64,000 nt of DNA. It comes from Pyrenula massariospora (taxonomy: Eukaryota > Ascomycota > Eurotiomycetes > Pyrenulales > Pyrenulaceae). Below, one piece after another: positions 47,289 through 59,111 of the stretch. Every line of letters begins with the position of its first letter. The first letter of the stretch is position 1. A program made the translations under genes and the position numbers. Where the stretch lies: NCBI GenBank assembly GCA_021030905.1, contig JAGFMI010000005.1:1674001-1738000 (forward strand), written 5' to 3'. A model generated the notes under the pieces. That model saw nothing but the letters and a program-made list of their open reading frames with translations, was not told where the DNA came from and searched no databases.

Positions 47289-48780
47289 TCACGGCATCCC
47301 CGCCACCATATTCGCATACTGCGACCCAGGGTAGCTGAGCGTATTCTGTGTCGTATCCATGGCACCCTTTCCACTCAGCTGATTCCACACAATCTGCGTC
47401 AAACTCCTCGAATCGTCATAGTCCCCACTCAGCTCCCAGAACATGGCCCCTGCAAGGCCCTTCCCGGTGAGATAATCTACCTTCTTCCCCACGCTCTGCG
47501 CGTTGTCATAGCTGATCATGGTCTTCTGCGTCGAGTCGTAAGAGTAGCTTGCCCCAACCTCGGTGTCGTAGGTCTCGGTCGCGCCGGCCTGGGGAAGGAC
47601 CTTGTAGTCCCACACGCCAGCCTCCCAGGAGCCGGTGCCGACGCCGTTGTAGGTTTGGCCGGGGCCGGCGGTCTGGTCAAAGGAGCGTCCGTAGATGGGC
47701 ATGCCGAGGGTAAGTTTGCTCGCGGGAACGCCGTGGGAGAGGTAGTAGGTGACGGCCTGGTCGGTGTTGAAGGGGGTGCTGTTGGGGTTCGACTTGGATG
47801 GGTAGAGGTTGGCTTGGTGGCCTGAGAGAGTGCTGAAGCTGCCGGCGTAGTCGTAGGCCATAAGATTGAACAGGTCGACGTAGGGGTTCATGCCGGCAAA
47901 ATCCATATTTTGGTAGTTGGTGGGGCCTGTAAGGGGGAGAGGTTAGTCGGCGCTAGGAGGTCAAGAAAGGGAGAGAAGACAGACCGGCGGGGGTGGCAAC
48001 GGTAATCTGCATCTTTGAGCCGCCGTACTGGGCTGTGTAGGCGTCAAGTTTGCTACGCAATTCCTGAAGCAGGGAGACGAAGTTGGCCGCTTGGCCGCTG
48101 TTGGCTGGGTATTCCCAGTCGATGTCGACGCCGTCAAAGCCAAGATCCTTGACAAACGTGACGGCCGTGTTGACAAATTGTGAACGGCCGGCGGCGGTTG
48201 ACATTGGGCCAGCAAAGTTCGGTGAGTACTAAATGATGTATTAGTAGACATTATAGAAGGATACGCTGTGTCAAAGACGCTGGCACACATTGCCTCAAAG
48301 CTTTCAGAAACGCTTTGACGCTGCTGACGACGGTACAGCAGGGGATAAACTTACAGTCCAGCCACCAATAGACATCAAGACTTTCAGATTGCGGTTTTGT
48401 TTCTTCAATAGGTACAGTTGCTTGACGTTGCCGTACACATTGTTGCCCACGTCGTTCCAACTATCTGTGCTGTAGTGCTTCTGAAGGTCTGCATAGCTGT
48501 CTGAGAGCACCACACTGCCGTCACTCTGAATGTTGAAAAAGCAATACATGATGTGCGTGAGCCGATTCAGCGGAATCTGAGTTGGTTGGTAGTTCCGACC
48601 ATAAATAACCCAATTCGCGAAATAGGCAATGTTGACTCGGCCATTGGTAGAGCGCTGGGCGATACCAGAAGGCCCACGGCTGGAAAGCTCTGGGATAGTT
48701 AGGCAAGAGACGATGTATGCAAAGACGCTTATAAGGAGTAGCGAAGCTTTGAAGATAGCCATGATTATTTTTGTGGTCAC
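47289..48780 (-). CDS. Secreted class V chitinase, GH18 (Chit42-like)
   Basis: Extracellular endochitinase that cleaves beta-1,4-GlcNAc links in chitin. Exons 48780-48355, 48228-47985 and 47926-47289 join in phase to 435 aa. A start at the second Met (48762, MAIFKASLLLISVFAYIVSC) gives 429 aa and an equally good signal peptide. A short propeptide is followed by the catalytic barrel: VNIAYFANWVIYGRNYQPTQ, then KVLMSIGGWT joined by splicing to YSPNFAGP, and FDGVDIDWEYP, where the DxxDxDxE motif is complete (D174, D177, D179, E181). MAYDYAGSF, GMPIYGRSF and GAMFWELSGD are the later GH18 subgroup A motifs. There is no chitin-binding module. It is likely active in mycoparasitism, nutrition or wall turnover. 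Confidence 0.95.
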
Positions 48781-51700
48781 AAGTGTCCTGCAGTCAGTCT
48801 ACTCGAGAATTAACGAAAGGGGAACATGTCTAGTCACTGGAATGTAGGCAGGTTAAATACACCATTTGCTAAATCCCCCCGGTAGGTATGGGTGGCAGTC
48901 AGGTGTAGTACAGCAGCGTGACCTTGAGCGCCATAGGAACTCATTCATCCCTTCCAAGTCATCTCTTAACCCCCGCATCACTGATGGTGATCTCAATTCC
49001 GGCGCGGACAGCAGGGGTAAAGATAGCTTCGAGGACAAGCGCGCGAAGGAGAGAAAAGGTCGAGGAGCTTCAGGGTGCGCTCGGAGATAGAACAACTTGC
49101 CATGCAGCGGGAAATGCAGGGGCTTCAGAAAGCACGGCCATAAAATCAAACCATCCAAAAGAGAGGTTGCACTCCGCACCAATTAAGATGGAGACCCTGG
49201 ACTGCGTCGAGGTGACTAGCAGCTGTGTTATCCACTTGAGCGGGTATCGTGCAGAAGCGCGGGAGATAGGCAATCCTTAGAAGGCGTTGAAACATCAAAC
49301 AGGAGAATCTGGTCGCCATCTTGGCTGTAAACTTGACTGATCACGGAGACAACCGCCGGGAGAGCTCGAAGAGGCCAGACAAGAGCCGGATTAATTTGTG
49401 AGTATATCAATGAGGTACTTCACGCAGATTCTTTAGCGCGTCACTCATGTAGTCATGGCTGGTTCGACATCAGATGATTCGGCCGATGGTGTTAGAATCA
49501 AGACAGCAGTCCGAAAGTGACCGTGTAAGCGCCTAGAGTAGAGGCCAAAGAAAGTTGCTGTGACTGCCGTAAACATCACGAGATCTGCACACCCGGAAAT
49601 TGGTCGTGCGAGTTGTGGCAGAAGTAGGGTTGCAGTCTACTGACTTGACTACCACCTTAGCGATGCCTTATGACCGTCAATCCACCTGTAATGTCAGCAG
49701 TCACTGACTTTGTCTCGGGCTCCTTGTTGGAGAACGCGAGAGTAAGTCGGTGGTCTTTTGAAGGTAATGGTTGGTGTGTTTCTTCGGGTTGTGAAACCTC
49801 CGCGACGACCGCATAAAGGAGCCATTTTGTCCTTTGAACAGAACCAACAACAACCATACCCTTACACATAACTGCAAGACATCTACGATCTGATTAGTAT
49901 TGCTTCGGAGATTACCTTGACAGAGGATCTGGTCATGGCAGTGGAGTGCAACCCTACTCCATCCATTTACCCCACGATCTCAAGACCTCCGAAACGTCGC
50001 GTTTCCCCAAAACGGACGCGAGTCCCTGCAGGGCTCAGGGAGGCCTTGGCTTTTCTTATCAGGAACAGTTCATCTTACACGCACGACACGCTCCCTCCCT
50101 CTCCCAGATCACGTCGTTACCACCAACACGTCCACGAGATCGGCACAGATGCTACCACAACGGTGTGCGACCCACGGGCCGCTGTCACCTGCCGGAGTTA
50201 GCCAAACATGGAGGAAAAATCTCCCATTGATGGCTCAAATCCCGGCCGACGCACCGACGTTACAGCATCTTGGGTGACAGGTCGAGAGTCAATGGTGATC
50301 CTTATCAACAATCAGGGACTTTCCTTTCGTCCCTGCAACTCTCTACTCTAGATAGCAAGCACCCCTTTCTCCTGTCGGGTCTCTGACAGGGGCCACGATT
50401 GGGGTCCAAAGTTCCCGCAAGGGGTCCGCGTGCTGTGCCGAAGATTCGCCGCAGAAGTACTCTCCAGTAGCTCTCTTGAACAACAATACCCTGCATACCA
50501 CCAACATACCACCGTGGAGCTTCAAGATAACGTTCGGATGACTGTATGGTCTACTCCAGATGCACCGCGATAACCACAATGTATGTATACGCCAATTCGT
50601 TGACAATAAGACATACGGTACTTTAACACCATGTACGATACCAACGCAGAAAAAATTCCTACTGTCTAGTGTACGTACGGATGTGGAACATTTTGGAAGT
50701 AAGATTGTAATAGGGTACGAGTTGAACCGACAATACCCATCCGCATCTCGTAGATTCCCGCGTCAGTCGTAGGCGAGGCTCAAGCTCCTTGCTGATTAAA
50801 CTGCTTTTCTGATTAATTGCCTTCCAGCTGTCCGGCAGAGTCTTTCGTGGGGCGGTTTTTCGCATGAGAGAATGTCATCGAGAATTTGTGCAGATTGCTT
50901 TGTAGCCTAATTGATAAGCCATCTGGTATGGTGAGAAGAGAAGGGATCTCTGGGGCACTTTCTTAGGTAATTAGGATCAAATCGATGGCACGGTCCTATT
51001 CCCAAGTATTAGACAGCCATGTTACCGTTCCCTCGGGCAAGGGAAATCAGTGGCCAAGTTGAGCCATAAGCGGACTAATGGGCTCGCTTTTCCTTGTCGG
51101 ACGTAAATAGCCACAGCATCCCCTCTACCGAGTAGACGGTCGTGATAGTCGAAGGCTCTGGCGATCGAGATCTCTTCTCATGAGTCTCCTGATTCCTATT
51201 TGCGGAGTTGGACCTTGTCGAGGCTGTTGTGAAGCCTCTTGTCTAACAATTTCGTGCTTACCGGACCATACACTGAAAGAACCAGCCCATTTTCTGCCCT
51301 CGAGCTAAGCATCACGGCTGCGATGTCTGTAGTCCCCATCGTGATCGCTTGGGTGGAATGTCCTTATGCGCCCGCGCTCCACCGCTCGCCTTAAGGGCAG
51401 GTGTCAATTGAGATGCGTGTGGAGTTCCTGTTGGTATTTCTGAGCTATCGTAACTTCTTCATAATTTTCAGATAGATCTCCAGCCGGCAAGGCTCTCAAT
51501 CCCCTTTATGACACCGCCAAGTGGACGTACTAAGTCTCTAGTTGACTGTCAAACGTCTGCCTACTCCGCTTCCTGATTTTTCTAACACTCGTTAACCCGT
51601 TGTGGGATCTGATCACGGCAGAGGTGTCAACCTTGATGCATGGGAGCGTTTGCTGGTCTCCTTGCGGGGCTGAACAGGTTCGGAACCGGAGATCTAGCTG

Positions 51701-52715
51701 TCGTCGCGGACATACGGGACAGGTTTCGCGCCGACATTGACGGTGATCAGGATCAAGGGTGCCGCGTAGTTGGCCCAGAGGACGCCGTGTTCGAAGCAGA
51801 CGGCGCAGCGGCGTTCGTTGACAAGTTGTTGTGCCGCTTTCTTGAGCTGCGATTCCAGCCGATGATGGGCGGATGGACTTAAATTTCTAGAACTCACGTC
51901 TAAGGGCTGTGGTTTCTTATTTCAGTGCATCAATTTATCCGCCACCTACATTGTTATAGGCTCGAGCCTTGGATGGCTGGTTCATTAATGCTCGCCCTCG
52001 GCGCATTATTCCGCGCGTGGAGCGCATTGTTCTACCCTTTAAGTGCTTGTCATTTGGCCATAATCTCCTCCGTTTTCTGTTTTCGCTTGTCGGTGATATC
52101 CTTCAGACTGCCAATTCGCCATGTGGCTTCGTTCCATCCTGCCCGCGATGGATCCAGGGATTTCCTTCGCATTGAGCGTATGACGCCTATTAGATCGATG
52201 TTTGGCGTGGGAATTATCATGGATTGGATCGTTAGGTTAAAATCAACGCCTGCAGTTGAGTTTGTGGAAAATTGATCGCCAGTCGTGCCTTGTCATGTGG
52301 GGGGATTGAAGTGTATCTCCGGTGTCGATTCGCGGTGCTCAGGCATGTATTTAGCAAGAGAACTAATTACGACGTCCCTTAAAAAGCCTCCGCACTGCAT
52401 GGCCCCTTGAGGGCTTCTGGCGGCTGTGGGCGGAAGGGGCGGGAAGATCGAAAAGTACCTTAGCCACTATTGAGAAAGCTGCCTACGACGAGGGTTTTGA
52501 ACGCCGGCTGGGTATCGGCAGTCCGGCATTAACGACCCGCGAACTTCGGACATACAACAGGAAGATAGCCCCGCGAACTTGACGCCTCACAGCCTGATAT
52601 CTTGTGATAATGGCGCCAGGTTCGATGTTACACGCGATTTCCAAACACGACTTTTATATTAAACCACCTCTACATTCCGTAGGCTCTTGGGAAGAGTTCG
52701 ACCACTGAAGCAGGC
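48781..52715. other. Gene-poor stretch of about 3.9 kb
   Basis: No complete gene is supported. A minus-strand open stretch near 51640-51900 has coding-like composition (HHRLESQLKKAAQQLVNERR) but no identifiable domain or flanking exons. The chitinase promoter lies at the left end and the methyltransferase promoter at the right end. Confidence 0.45.
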
Positions 52716-53639
52716 ATGGCATCCGAGAAGATCAACCCGTTCCAAGACCAAAAATCTGCATTTTGGGAAGAATACCAGCGAGGGCGACCACAGCCCCCGT
52801 CGAGCTTTTGGGACCGGATCTATGACTACCACTCTTCCCACGGAGGCTCATTCAATGTCGCCAACGACATTGGCGCCGGCGTTGGCCAATTCTCCATTCT
52901 TCTGGGAGAGAAATTCAATAAAGTCATCATCACCGACCCCTCAGAGACCAACATCACCCACGCAAAGCAAGTCCTAGGTCGCAACCCCAAATTCTCATTC
53001 GTCCAATCCACAATGGAAGACGACCCCCAACCCCCCGCCAGCGTCGACCTAATCCTCTGCTGCAACACCATCCACTGGACCGACCCCGAAAAAGCCCTGC
53101 TATCCGCCACCCGCCAACTCAAACCCAACGGCACCCTCGCCATCGCCCTCTTCGCCATCCCCATCTTCACCAACCCCGCCGTCCTCGCCCTCTGGCACGA
53201 AATGCTCCGCCGCAAACTCTCCCTCATGCTCCACTCCATCCCCAACCCCGCCACCCTCCACCGCGCCAAGGGCATCCAGGACAGCGCCTACGACTCCCTC
53301 CGCCTCCCAGACACCCTCCACCACATCCAGCGCATCAAGCTAAACGCCTCGCCGGGCGGGAACCACGTCTTCGAGCTCGTCCCTACCCTCGCCGCCGACG
53401 GGCCCCCCGCCCCGTCCTCCGGCGTCCGCGAGGACGAGGAGCAGATGATCTACGCGGAGGATCCGGGCTGGCGGTTCGAGAAGGACCTCCAGAGCATCAG
53501 GGACATGCTGGCGTCTTTCCCGATCACCGGGGAGGCGGAGGGGATGGATCTGCTGTGGGAGGAGATGCGCAATGCGTCGCCAGAGGGGGGGTATGATGGG
53601 TTCTGGACTGTGAGCATTATTTTGGCGACGCGGCGGTAG
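52716..53639 (+). CDS. Class I SAM-dependent methyltransferase
   Basis: Intronless, 307 aa. The N-terminus (NPFQDQKSAFWEEYQRGRP) resembles fungal methyltransferases of the TMT1/CRG1-like group, in which a short F-x2-YxxxRP-x-YP lid precedes the Rossmann fold. Motif I is NDIGAGVGQFSILLGE (usually DxGxGxGxx), the acidic residue after strand 2 is in IITDPSE, motif II is VDLILCCNTIHWTDPEKAL, and motif III is LKPNGTLAIALF. The substrate is unknown; small carboxylates such as trans-aconitate are methylated by known relatives. The start is the Met at 52716 with a purine at -3. The codon composition swings from C-rich to G-rich near residue 225, as in several other genes here. Confidence 0.85.
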   Translation: MASEKINPFQDQKSAFWEEYQRGRPQPPSSFWDRIYDYHSSHGGSFNVANDIGAGVGQFSILLGEKFNKVIITDPSETNITHAKQVLGRNPKFSFVQSTMEDDPQPPASVDLILCCNTIHWTDPEKALLSATRQLKPNGTLAIALFAIPIFTNPAVLALWHEMLRRKLSLMLHSIPNPATLHRAKGIQDSAYDSLRLPDTLHHIQRIKLNASPGGNHVFELVPTLAADGPPAPSSGVREDEEQMIYAEDPGWRFEKDLQSIRDMLASFPITGEAEGMDLLWEEMRNASPEGGYDGFWTVSIILATRR

Positions 53640-54472
53640 TCTGGCGATGGCTACGAAGCTGCGTTTTTACTCGGCGTTTGGGCTTGCTGCCCATGCGAGG
53701 CTGAGGTACAGAAATCGTGGCCGCCCTACTGGCTAATAATCGGCCTGAGGAGCCTCAAGGGGTGGCCATGACTTCTCTCCCCCTACCTCAGTGGCGGCTT
53801 ATGTGATGTGCTTTGAGGGACTGGCAATATATTTCGATCTAGAACTTCGTTGCAAGCTACTCATTGGGTAAGATATGGTCTGTCACTTCCGTTGTATTAC
53901 ACTTGAGTCAGAGGACGAGCACAGGAAAAAAAGGCACCACAAGCATCCGGAAGAAGATGCAGAAAAGATCAAAACGTGGTGCTGGAGCGCGATACGAAAG
54001 CTCATGGCAGTTAACAATACTTTAGATGGCGTCTCTAGGCGATCGCGTTCCACGTTCTAAGGGTTTGAAGCGGAGAGGCAGCTAAATCGCAAGAGAAATA
54101 GGCAACTAATTGTTCAAGGGGGCGTGGTCTAGATACTACGTCCCAGGCCTATTAAATTTTAGTGAGTCTTCTGTAATTTCGGTCATTAGGCGTACATATT
54201 TTAGAATAAGCTGAATCAACCCGCCGAAAGAATTATGTGTATATATAAAACGCGATGGGGCAGTGGAGGCCACTAAAATTTAATAGGCCTGTGACCATAA
54301 TAGGTAGAAGCAGGTTAAATTGTGAGAAAGGTATCCAAATTCTCTACTCACAAAATCACCGTCCCTATCATCGGTAGAGACCGAACAAAAGCACCACGAT
54401 ATTCAAATATGTACGCCAAATCCTCCTCTTCTCCCGCCCCTTCCAAGCCAACCCAAGATCCCTAAACCCACC
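53640..54472. other. Convergent intergenic region with inverted-repeat element
   Basis: Lies between the 3' ends of the methyltransferase and ammonium transporter genes. It contains the 148-bp inverted-repeat element listed separately; the rest is AT-rich and featureless. Confidence 0.5.
54144..54291. mobile_element. MITE-like element with perfect 21-bp terminal inverted repeats
   Basis: Positions 54144-54164 and 54271-54291 are exact reverse complements, each carrying AGGCCTATTAAATTTTAGTG or its complement. The 106-bp interior is AT-rich and non-coding. There is no obvious target-site duplication in the immediate flanks. The size and structure suit a non-autonomous DNA element or a fold-back sequence. 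An attenuation hairpin is less likely given the long loop. No second copy is seen in this window. Confidence 0.65.
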
Positions 54473-56268
54473 CTACTCCCGGTAATGCTTCTCCTGCTCA
54501 CGCGTCTCCGCCGCCATCGCATGCCGATCCCCCGCAATCCCCGTATGCGCATTCCCATTCCCATTCCCGCCCACCGAGCTCTCACTATCAGCCGTCTTCT
54601 GCCCTTCCAGCATCGCCCCGTGCTCAGGGATCCCATGCCTCTCCCGCTGCCCCACGCCGTGCTCCTCCTTCCCATCCACCGTCTCCTTACGGCTCGGCGT
54701 CCAGGCCAGGTAGTCGCGCCGCACCTCGACGTAGTCGTACGCGAACTCGCCCAGCTGGTCGTCGTCCATGCCCAGCAGCTCGGCCTCCTCGGTGGCGCGC
54801 AGGTGCAGCCCCGGGATGTAATTGATGATGAAGGCGAGGATGGCGGACATGACGAACGCATACCCCGTCGCGGCCACGACGTAGGCGAGCTGGATGTAGA
54901 ACTGGCGGTAGTTGTGGATGACCCAGCCGCCGATGCCCGTGCCGGTGGTCGGATTGGTGGCGCCCGTGTTGACGCCGTCGAGGCCGACAATATAATCGGC
55001 GCCGAACAGCGCGTTGGCCATGAGCCCCAGCATCCCCGCCACGCCGTGCTCCGCGAAGACGTCCATGCTGTCGTCGATCTTGATCCAGTATTTGATCTTG
55101 GTCGCGTAGTTGCATACCGCGCCCGTCACGATGCCGAGCACGATGCTGCCCCACGGGGTGATGTAGCCGGAGGCTGGGGTCGCCGCGACAAGGCCCGAGA
55201 TCGTTCCCGAGCACCAGCCGACCATGGACCATTTGCGCGCGAGGCGGAAGTCGAGCAGCACCCATGTGATTGCGCCGAAGGCCGCGGTCAGATTTGAGTT
55301 CCAGCACGCCATCGTGGCTCTGAGATTTGCACCAAACGACGATCCGCCGTTGAATCCGAGCCAGCCAAACCACAGGAACACGGTGCCAAGTAATATCAAC
55401 GAGACGTTATGTGGGCGGAAGTTGAGCATCATGCGCTCCTGCCGCCGGCCGAGGACCATCGAGTACGCTAGAGCGGACATGCCGGAGCCGATCTCGACAG
55501 GTCCACCGCCCGCGTAGTCCATCACCCCGTACTTAAAGCCCCAGCCGCCTGCGTTCCAGGCCCAGCAGGCGATAGGGCAGTAAACAAGTGTCGCCCAGAC
55601 AAATGTAAAGACCATGGCGGGAAGCATACGGCCGCGCTCGGCGACCGCGCCCATGACGATGGCGGCGGTAACGGCGCAGAATTGCATCTGTCACAATAAT
55701 CATTAATTTTGTGCGTTCGTTGGTGTATTGACTTGATAAAAATGAAATCTCACCTGATAGAAAGCATACAGCAAGTTCGGTATCAATGGGCTCCCCGGAC
55801 TTGGATCCGCCAGTGTCCTCATCAGCCCAAAGTGCTGCAGATCCCCGATGAAGCCGCTCGAGCCCGTCGGCGAGAACGCGAGTGAATACCCCCAGAAATA
55901 CCACTGGAATGTGATGACGGACATGGAGCCCATGCAGGCCCAGATCATGGAGAGAGCAGACTTTCGGCGTGCGAGGCCCGAGTATAGAAATCCCAGTCCC
56001 GGTACCATGACCAGGACCATGGCCGAGGCAACGATGATGTAGGCTTGGTCGCCAGACTGGAACCATTTGTTGACATTTTCGACGTCTATAAGATCAATCA
56101 GGATCGGCGTTCGAGAAGTTTGCAGAGATCACTGTGGGATGTGGATTAGGACCTACTTGAGTCACCGCCGGTATAGACATTGGTCGCCAGATCGTAATTG
56201 GCTGGGGCCCCAGTCCAGTTGTAGGAGGCATAATCAGCCTCGAAGACTGAGCGGCCTTTATCAGACAT
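54473..56268 (-). CDS. Ammonium transporter, Mep/Amt family (Mep1/MeaA-like)
   Basis: Plasma-membrane ammonium uptake protein with 11 expected helices. Exons 56268-56157, 56085-55754 and 55687-54473 join in phase to 552 aa. Exon 1 encodes an extracellular N-terminus with an NWTG glycosylation site. Family blocks: MVLVMVPGLGFLYSGLARRK, SVITFQWYFWGYSLAFS, LLYAFYQMQFCAVTAAIVMG, AWNAGGWGFKYGVMDYAGGG, GWLGFNGGSSFGANLRA and DVFAEHGVAGMLG. At the first twin-His position the protein has Glu (GGGPVEI); the second His is present (EHGVAG). That Glu/His pair is the Mep1/Mep3 type and not the Mep2 (His/His) sensor type. The cytoplasmic tail of about 110 residues is long and includes YDYVEVRRDYLAW. Expression is probably under nitrogen control, but I did not find convincing clustered GATA sites. 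Confidence 0.95.
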
Positions 56269-58841
56269 TTTGCCTGCCCTTTGCTTCGAAATTTACGCTT
56301 CCTTTTCGAGGTTGGAGAAGATCTCAAAATTTTCAAGTGCCGTGCCAATTTTGCCCGCGGGGTATGGTGGTACAGATCGGTCGGGTACCGAGGAGATCCT
56401 AAGGTTTGCAAGCACGTGACTACGCAAACCGCAAAGGCGCGTCACGCTCTTTAAAATGATATATTCGGTCTCGAGAGACAACGTCGCCTGCTGTGTGTCG
56501 AGCAATGTGGTCGTATATGGAACGACGAGGACGGATACAGGAGGGAAGAGGAAGTGGGTTGGGAGATGCGTTGGTTAAGAGTTCTCCCGATCGTGAAGGT
56601 ATCCACTGCCAAGTAAAGCCGACCCATGGTAGTTCCAGCTAATCGGGCATAAGCAGAACCAGACTGATGGAGCGAGGAGAAATAAATGCTCAGGCGTGGA
56701 GAGCGCCGGGTCTGGAACGAGCTTAGAGCCCCTCGATGTCGGGGTGGGAGAGGGTGCAGCTGTGGGAAAAGTTAAATAAGCGGCGTCATTGGAATTGCTC
56801 ATGGGAAGAAAATGCGAGTGTGATGCATTGGCGGCCGCCAGATCGATGTCCCGCCCACCCACGCTAGCAGGAGCCGCCAAGATCCACCATCCACGAACAT
56901 CCTCGTTCCCGCTCCCCCCGGGCCTCCCTCGCATTGCCCGAGAACGCTTATGGGGGGCAACTGTGAGACTGCCCCTGGGAGATTGGCTACCGAAATAACT
57001 CATGGCTGATGCTGTGCGGCTTTTCGCTGGATTTTGGGGATGCTTTAGGAAGCCTTACGCGCTTGGCGCTTCCCGAGAGACCCCTATCCGACCCCTCGTC
57101 CTCTTTGACATGGGAGCGCCACATCGCCCTTCAGACTCCATGCCAAGCCCTCCTGATAACCTCTCTGGCCGTCGTGAGTGGACAGAAGATCACAGAGTCG
57201 AAGTCAATCTGTATCAGATGGCAGACCAAAGGATGGATGCATAGTGGTATGATAAGAGCCAGTATCCACCGTCTCGGTTCATCTTTCTCGGTGCGTCTCC
57301 GGCAGCTGCACGTACACGTAACGTCATGGTGCCATATGGTCGGGCTCGATGGGCGGCCATTTTGGCGATTGTTTCATGTTAGCGATATGCCTGCTTCTGT
57401 TGGATGACGTGAATGGATCGGGGTTGTTGAGATACCCTGGTCGGTGTCATGCTGAAGCTCAACTCGCTTGAGTCACTGTGGGACCTGGGGGAAAGAGCGT
57501 GATACTTCACTTTCCCATCGTACTGAACCAGACTATCCAACCGCCAAGCTCCTAAAAAGAGAGAGATGAAAGAGATGTCATCGCCTCGTATTCGCGCTCC
57601 TAGGCTATGTGAAATCCCTTCATCATAGAAGCTGCTCAATCTCCAATATTGCACCGGCTGCGCTCGATTTTCGCCCCGACCTGAGCCTTACGCCCTCGCA
57701 TCTCTGTGTAGAATTGCAAATAACGCTTTCTAAGTGGTTGAATGCCCAGAGATAAGGAACACAGCGCTTTGCCGAATTGAGGTAGGGAAAAAAGCTTGGC
57801 CTTTTAGTGTCCGTCTCCACAGATAAGAAAAACTTGGCGCTACCTCGGCTACGGCCGCCGAAGCTTAGCCGGAATCTTGCGGCGGGAATCGCAGTCACCC
57901 TAGGGACGGCACGTGAGAGGGTGACCCCTTTTACAACCCCTGAGTCAGACTTCGATAATTGGTCGCTATGCATGAAGATGCACGATGGTGGTGTGAGTCA
58001 GAGAATGTTCTTGTATTGAATCCGATTTTAGACATGACTACAACATGGTTCTAAAAAGAGTGACGTGTTCTTTTGTCAACATTCGCTTTCAAAGATCTCC
58101 CACTCTCGTATTGTATGTAGACGTCCATCCCAACCATAGTGATAGTAGTCTTTATCCGTAGGTAGGATGCCATTAGCTCCTTGCGATCAGCTTCCAGAGG
58201 TTCATTAATGGGGACTTCTTTCAGAAAACAGCAGTATATAAAAATAAATCTTCAGAGAGGTGTGACACTCGTGATCCATGACTTGTTGGACGGATGAGTC
58301 GACAATGACTACCCAGGCAATAGAGCTGAGTCACAGACATCAATAAAGGTTGAAGGGAAGGTACCTAACTTCAGTGAAGTCAGGGTATTTTGTATTGATG
58401 GTCAGTGCATCGGTTGGCTAGACCGAAATCGGCGAGTTAACCTCTTCAGAAAGCGACCTTCGGGTCGAGAGTCCTCGCAACCCACATAAATCAGTAGAAG
58501 TTTTAAGGGTCGTAAGCGTAAATTGTTTGTAGATGTCACGTTCCTTCGGAAGTTATCATCATGGCTGCTATGATTGCACAATTTTCTTATCAAGCCAGAA
58601 GAGAAAGCAGGATATCAAAAATAAAAGAAATGGAAATTTGGAAGCTTGTGAGTCACGACAGCCTCTGAATAGAATCATCTGAGCTCCTCGTCCTAGGTTG
58701 ACATAATAAATTTCGATCTATATAGATTTTATGACGGGTTGAAACGAGCTCTTAGAGCTTGAAGCTTAACGCGAGTCGGTCTTGGGTTCCCAAACTGTTA
58801 ACAAGAAGATACCACCACCGATGCGTTCCTCACTGTAGAGC
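56269..58841. other. Gene-poor stretch of about 2.6 kb
   Basis: Only short open frames without recognisable domains. The left 300 bases include the ammonium transporter promoter. Confidence 0.45.
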
Positions 58842-59111
58842 TTAGAGAAGATGAAGGTAGATTGGAGCGTCAGGTTGTTTGTTATTCCTTTGTTCTCCAT
58901 CCTGTGTAGAGGCTGTTTGCTGTGAAGCGTTACCTCCTTGAGCGAGCGATTGGCTTGTTGACTCTGCAGGCGAGGATGCGCTCAAATTATTCTGAGGGCT
59001 GCTGGCGGTAGAGAAGCTGGGTTGACTCTGAGCGGAACTTTGGCTGGAGGTAGATCTGGGCATGCTGACTGATTGCTGGTTTTTGTCCTTCTTGGATGAC
59101 GGGGTGGACAT
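58842..59111 (-). CDS. Small Ser/Gln-rich hypothetical protein
   Basis: A frame of 89 codons starting MSTPSSKKDKNQQSV, highly enriched in Ser, Gln, Ala and Asn, and therefore disordered. It ends at APIYLHLL. Immediately after the stop another frame stays open and reads LYSEERIGGGIFLLTVWE before its own stop. This suggests the true last exon may be reached by an intron I could not place convincingly, because the best donor (GTAACG) gives the wrong phase. No homologue is recognised. It could be chance low-complexity sequence. Confidence 0.35.
   Translation of the reverse strand: MSTPSSKKDKNQQSVSMPRSTSSQSSAQSQPSFSTASSPQNNLSASSPAESTSQSLAQGGNASQQTASTQDGEQRNNKQPDAPIYLHLL

Noticed and set aside
51640-51900. 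Overlapping open frames with coding-like composition on both strands
   Set aside because: Neither strand shows a known domain or flanking exons, so I leave it as unassigned intergenic sequence.
54485-55297. 270-codon plus-strand frame
   Set aside because: Antisense shadow of the ammonium transporter; its sequence is the Ala/Arg/His-rich pattern produced by GC-rich codons read backwards.
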